Part shown: one piece after another, positions 5,495 through 5,969 of the stretch
How positions within the stretch are numbered: position 1 is the stretch's first letter
Layout of the letters: each line of letters starts with the position of its first letter
Origin: Bacteroidota bacterium
Lineage (GTDB): Bacteria; Bacteroidota; Bacteroidia; Chitinophagales; Chitinophagaceae
NCBI GenBank assembly: GCA_023433345.1
Contig: JAEZDA010000028.1
Location: forward strand, 1 to 5,969
DNA: 5,969 nt
Reading direction: 5' to 3'
The notes under the pieces: generated by a model
Database searches by the model: none
Told to the model about the DNA's origin: nothing
Seen by the model: the letters and a program-made list of their open reading frames with translations, nothing else
Translations under genes and position numbers: made by a program

Positions 5495-5520
5495 AAAAAA
5501 CCGCAGGTGATACCTGCGGT
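5495..5520 (-). terminator. Rho-independent terminator of the methyltransferase gene
   Basis: On the minus strand ACCGCAGGT-ATC-ACCTGCGGT forms a perfect, GC-rich stem of eight to nine pairs with a 3-base loop and is followed directly by six T (5500-5495). It lies 44 bases after the methyltransferase stop codon. This is a textbook intrinsic terminator. Confidence 0.88.
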
Positions 5521-5563
5521 GGAAAATAATCATAATTACTAACGGGGAAGCGTGCACGAAATC

Positions 5564-5969
5564 TTACGCCAGCTTCGCCGATACGAACAATGTTCCGTGA
5601 GAAAGCCTGTCGGGCAACAGACCCAGCAAGGCCCGAAAAACCTTCCGGATGCCGAAAGTCGGCTGGTTGAGGAATTTCACTTCTGACACCTTCATACCGT
5701 TTCGTTCAACGAGAGCAACCAGCGTTTTATCGCAGAACCAGCAAACGTGTTCTGAATTTACCTGTAGTCCACCGGTTAAATTATAGAAGAACTGGTTGAT
5801 CGTTTCCTTATTAGGAGTGGTGATAAGTACGATGCCACCGGGCTTCAAATGCTTTTTAATAGAGTTGAAAAAGCCTTCGAAATTATCAATGTGCTCGATC
5901 AGTTCTCCTGCATGGATAACATCAAAGGTATCATTCACATCAAAATTTCTTGCATCACCATAGCGAACA
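5564..5969 (-). CDS. Class I SAM-dependent methyltransferase, 5' end outside the window
   Basis: The reading frame is open to the window edge, so only the C-terminal 135 or so residues are present. A GTG at 5938 is not the true start, since upstream codons continue in frame (VRYGDARNFDVN) and match the family. FDVIHAGELIEHI is the motif around the end of strand 4 in Methyltransf_11/23 domains, and LKPGGIVLITTPN is the usual strand 5 motif. The SAM-binding glycine motif I must lie beyond the window. The C-terminal part includes a possible Cys pair (HVCWFCDKTL) and a hydrophobic stretch RKVFRALLGLLP. The LITTPN form is typical of small-molecule or glycan methyltransferases of the UbiG-like type, but the substrate cannot be told. 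Two terminators follow, separating it from the kinase gene. Confidence 0.88.
   Translation of the reverse strand, partial: VRYGDARNFDVNDTFDVIHAGELIEHIDNFEGFFNSIKKHLKPGGIVLITTPNKETINQFFYNLTGGLQVNSEHVCWFCDKTLVALVERNGMKVSEVKFLNQPTFGIRKVFRALLGLLPDRLSHGTLFVSAKLA

Overview
The window looks like chromosomal DNA from a member of the Bacteroidota, probably near the Chitinophagaceae/Sphingobacteriia; the family-level guess is inference. Supporting signs are start regions without Shine-Dalgarno sequences, a TAnnTTTG-type -7 promoter element before pgk, a LemA/TPM-domain operon of the kind common in that phylum, and intergenic spacers filled with degenerate short repeats. All genes lie on the minus strand, so transcription runs from high to low coordinates.

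Right end (5969 to about 5461): the 3' part of a class I SAM-dependent methyltransferase gene that continues beyond the window. Two consecutive rho-independent-type hairpins, each followed by six T on the minus strand, close it.

Middle (5433 to 3030): a two-gene unit encodes a HipA-like kinase and a DUF3037 protein, with a 17-base overlap. Phosphoglycerate kinase (pgk) follows. A perfect TAnnTTTG match sits between the DUF3037 stop and the pgk start, so pgk probably has its own promoter. The likely pgk start is the ATG at 4223, giving 397 residues.

Intergenic region (3029 to 2473, 557 bases): no gene is visible, but it is the most unusual part of the window. It holds a GC-rich hairpin-forming element, a 48-base direct repeat present twice with one mismatch, and several runs of degenerate 7-base tandem repeats. 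Two of those runs form an imperfect inverted repeat (20 of 22 bases) around the element. A further heptamer run lies at the extreme left end of the window.

Left part (2472 to 34): a compact four-gene operon in the order LemA, LemA, short TPM-domain protein, YgcG-type TPM-domain protein. Gaps are 6, 3 and 0 bases. Both families are duplicated. The products are probably a membrane or cell-envelope set; their biochemical role is not settled.

No tRNA, rRNA, CRISPR array or transposase gene was seen. The best candidates for something undescribed are the structured repeat element with its heptamer borders and, less so, the HipA-like kinase/DUF3037 pair.
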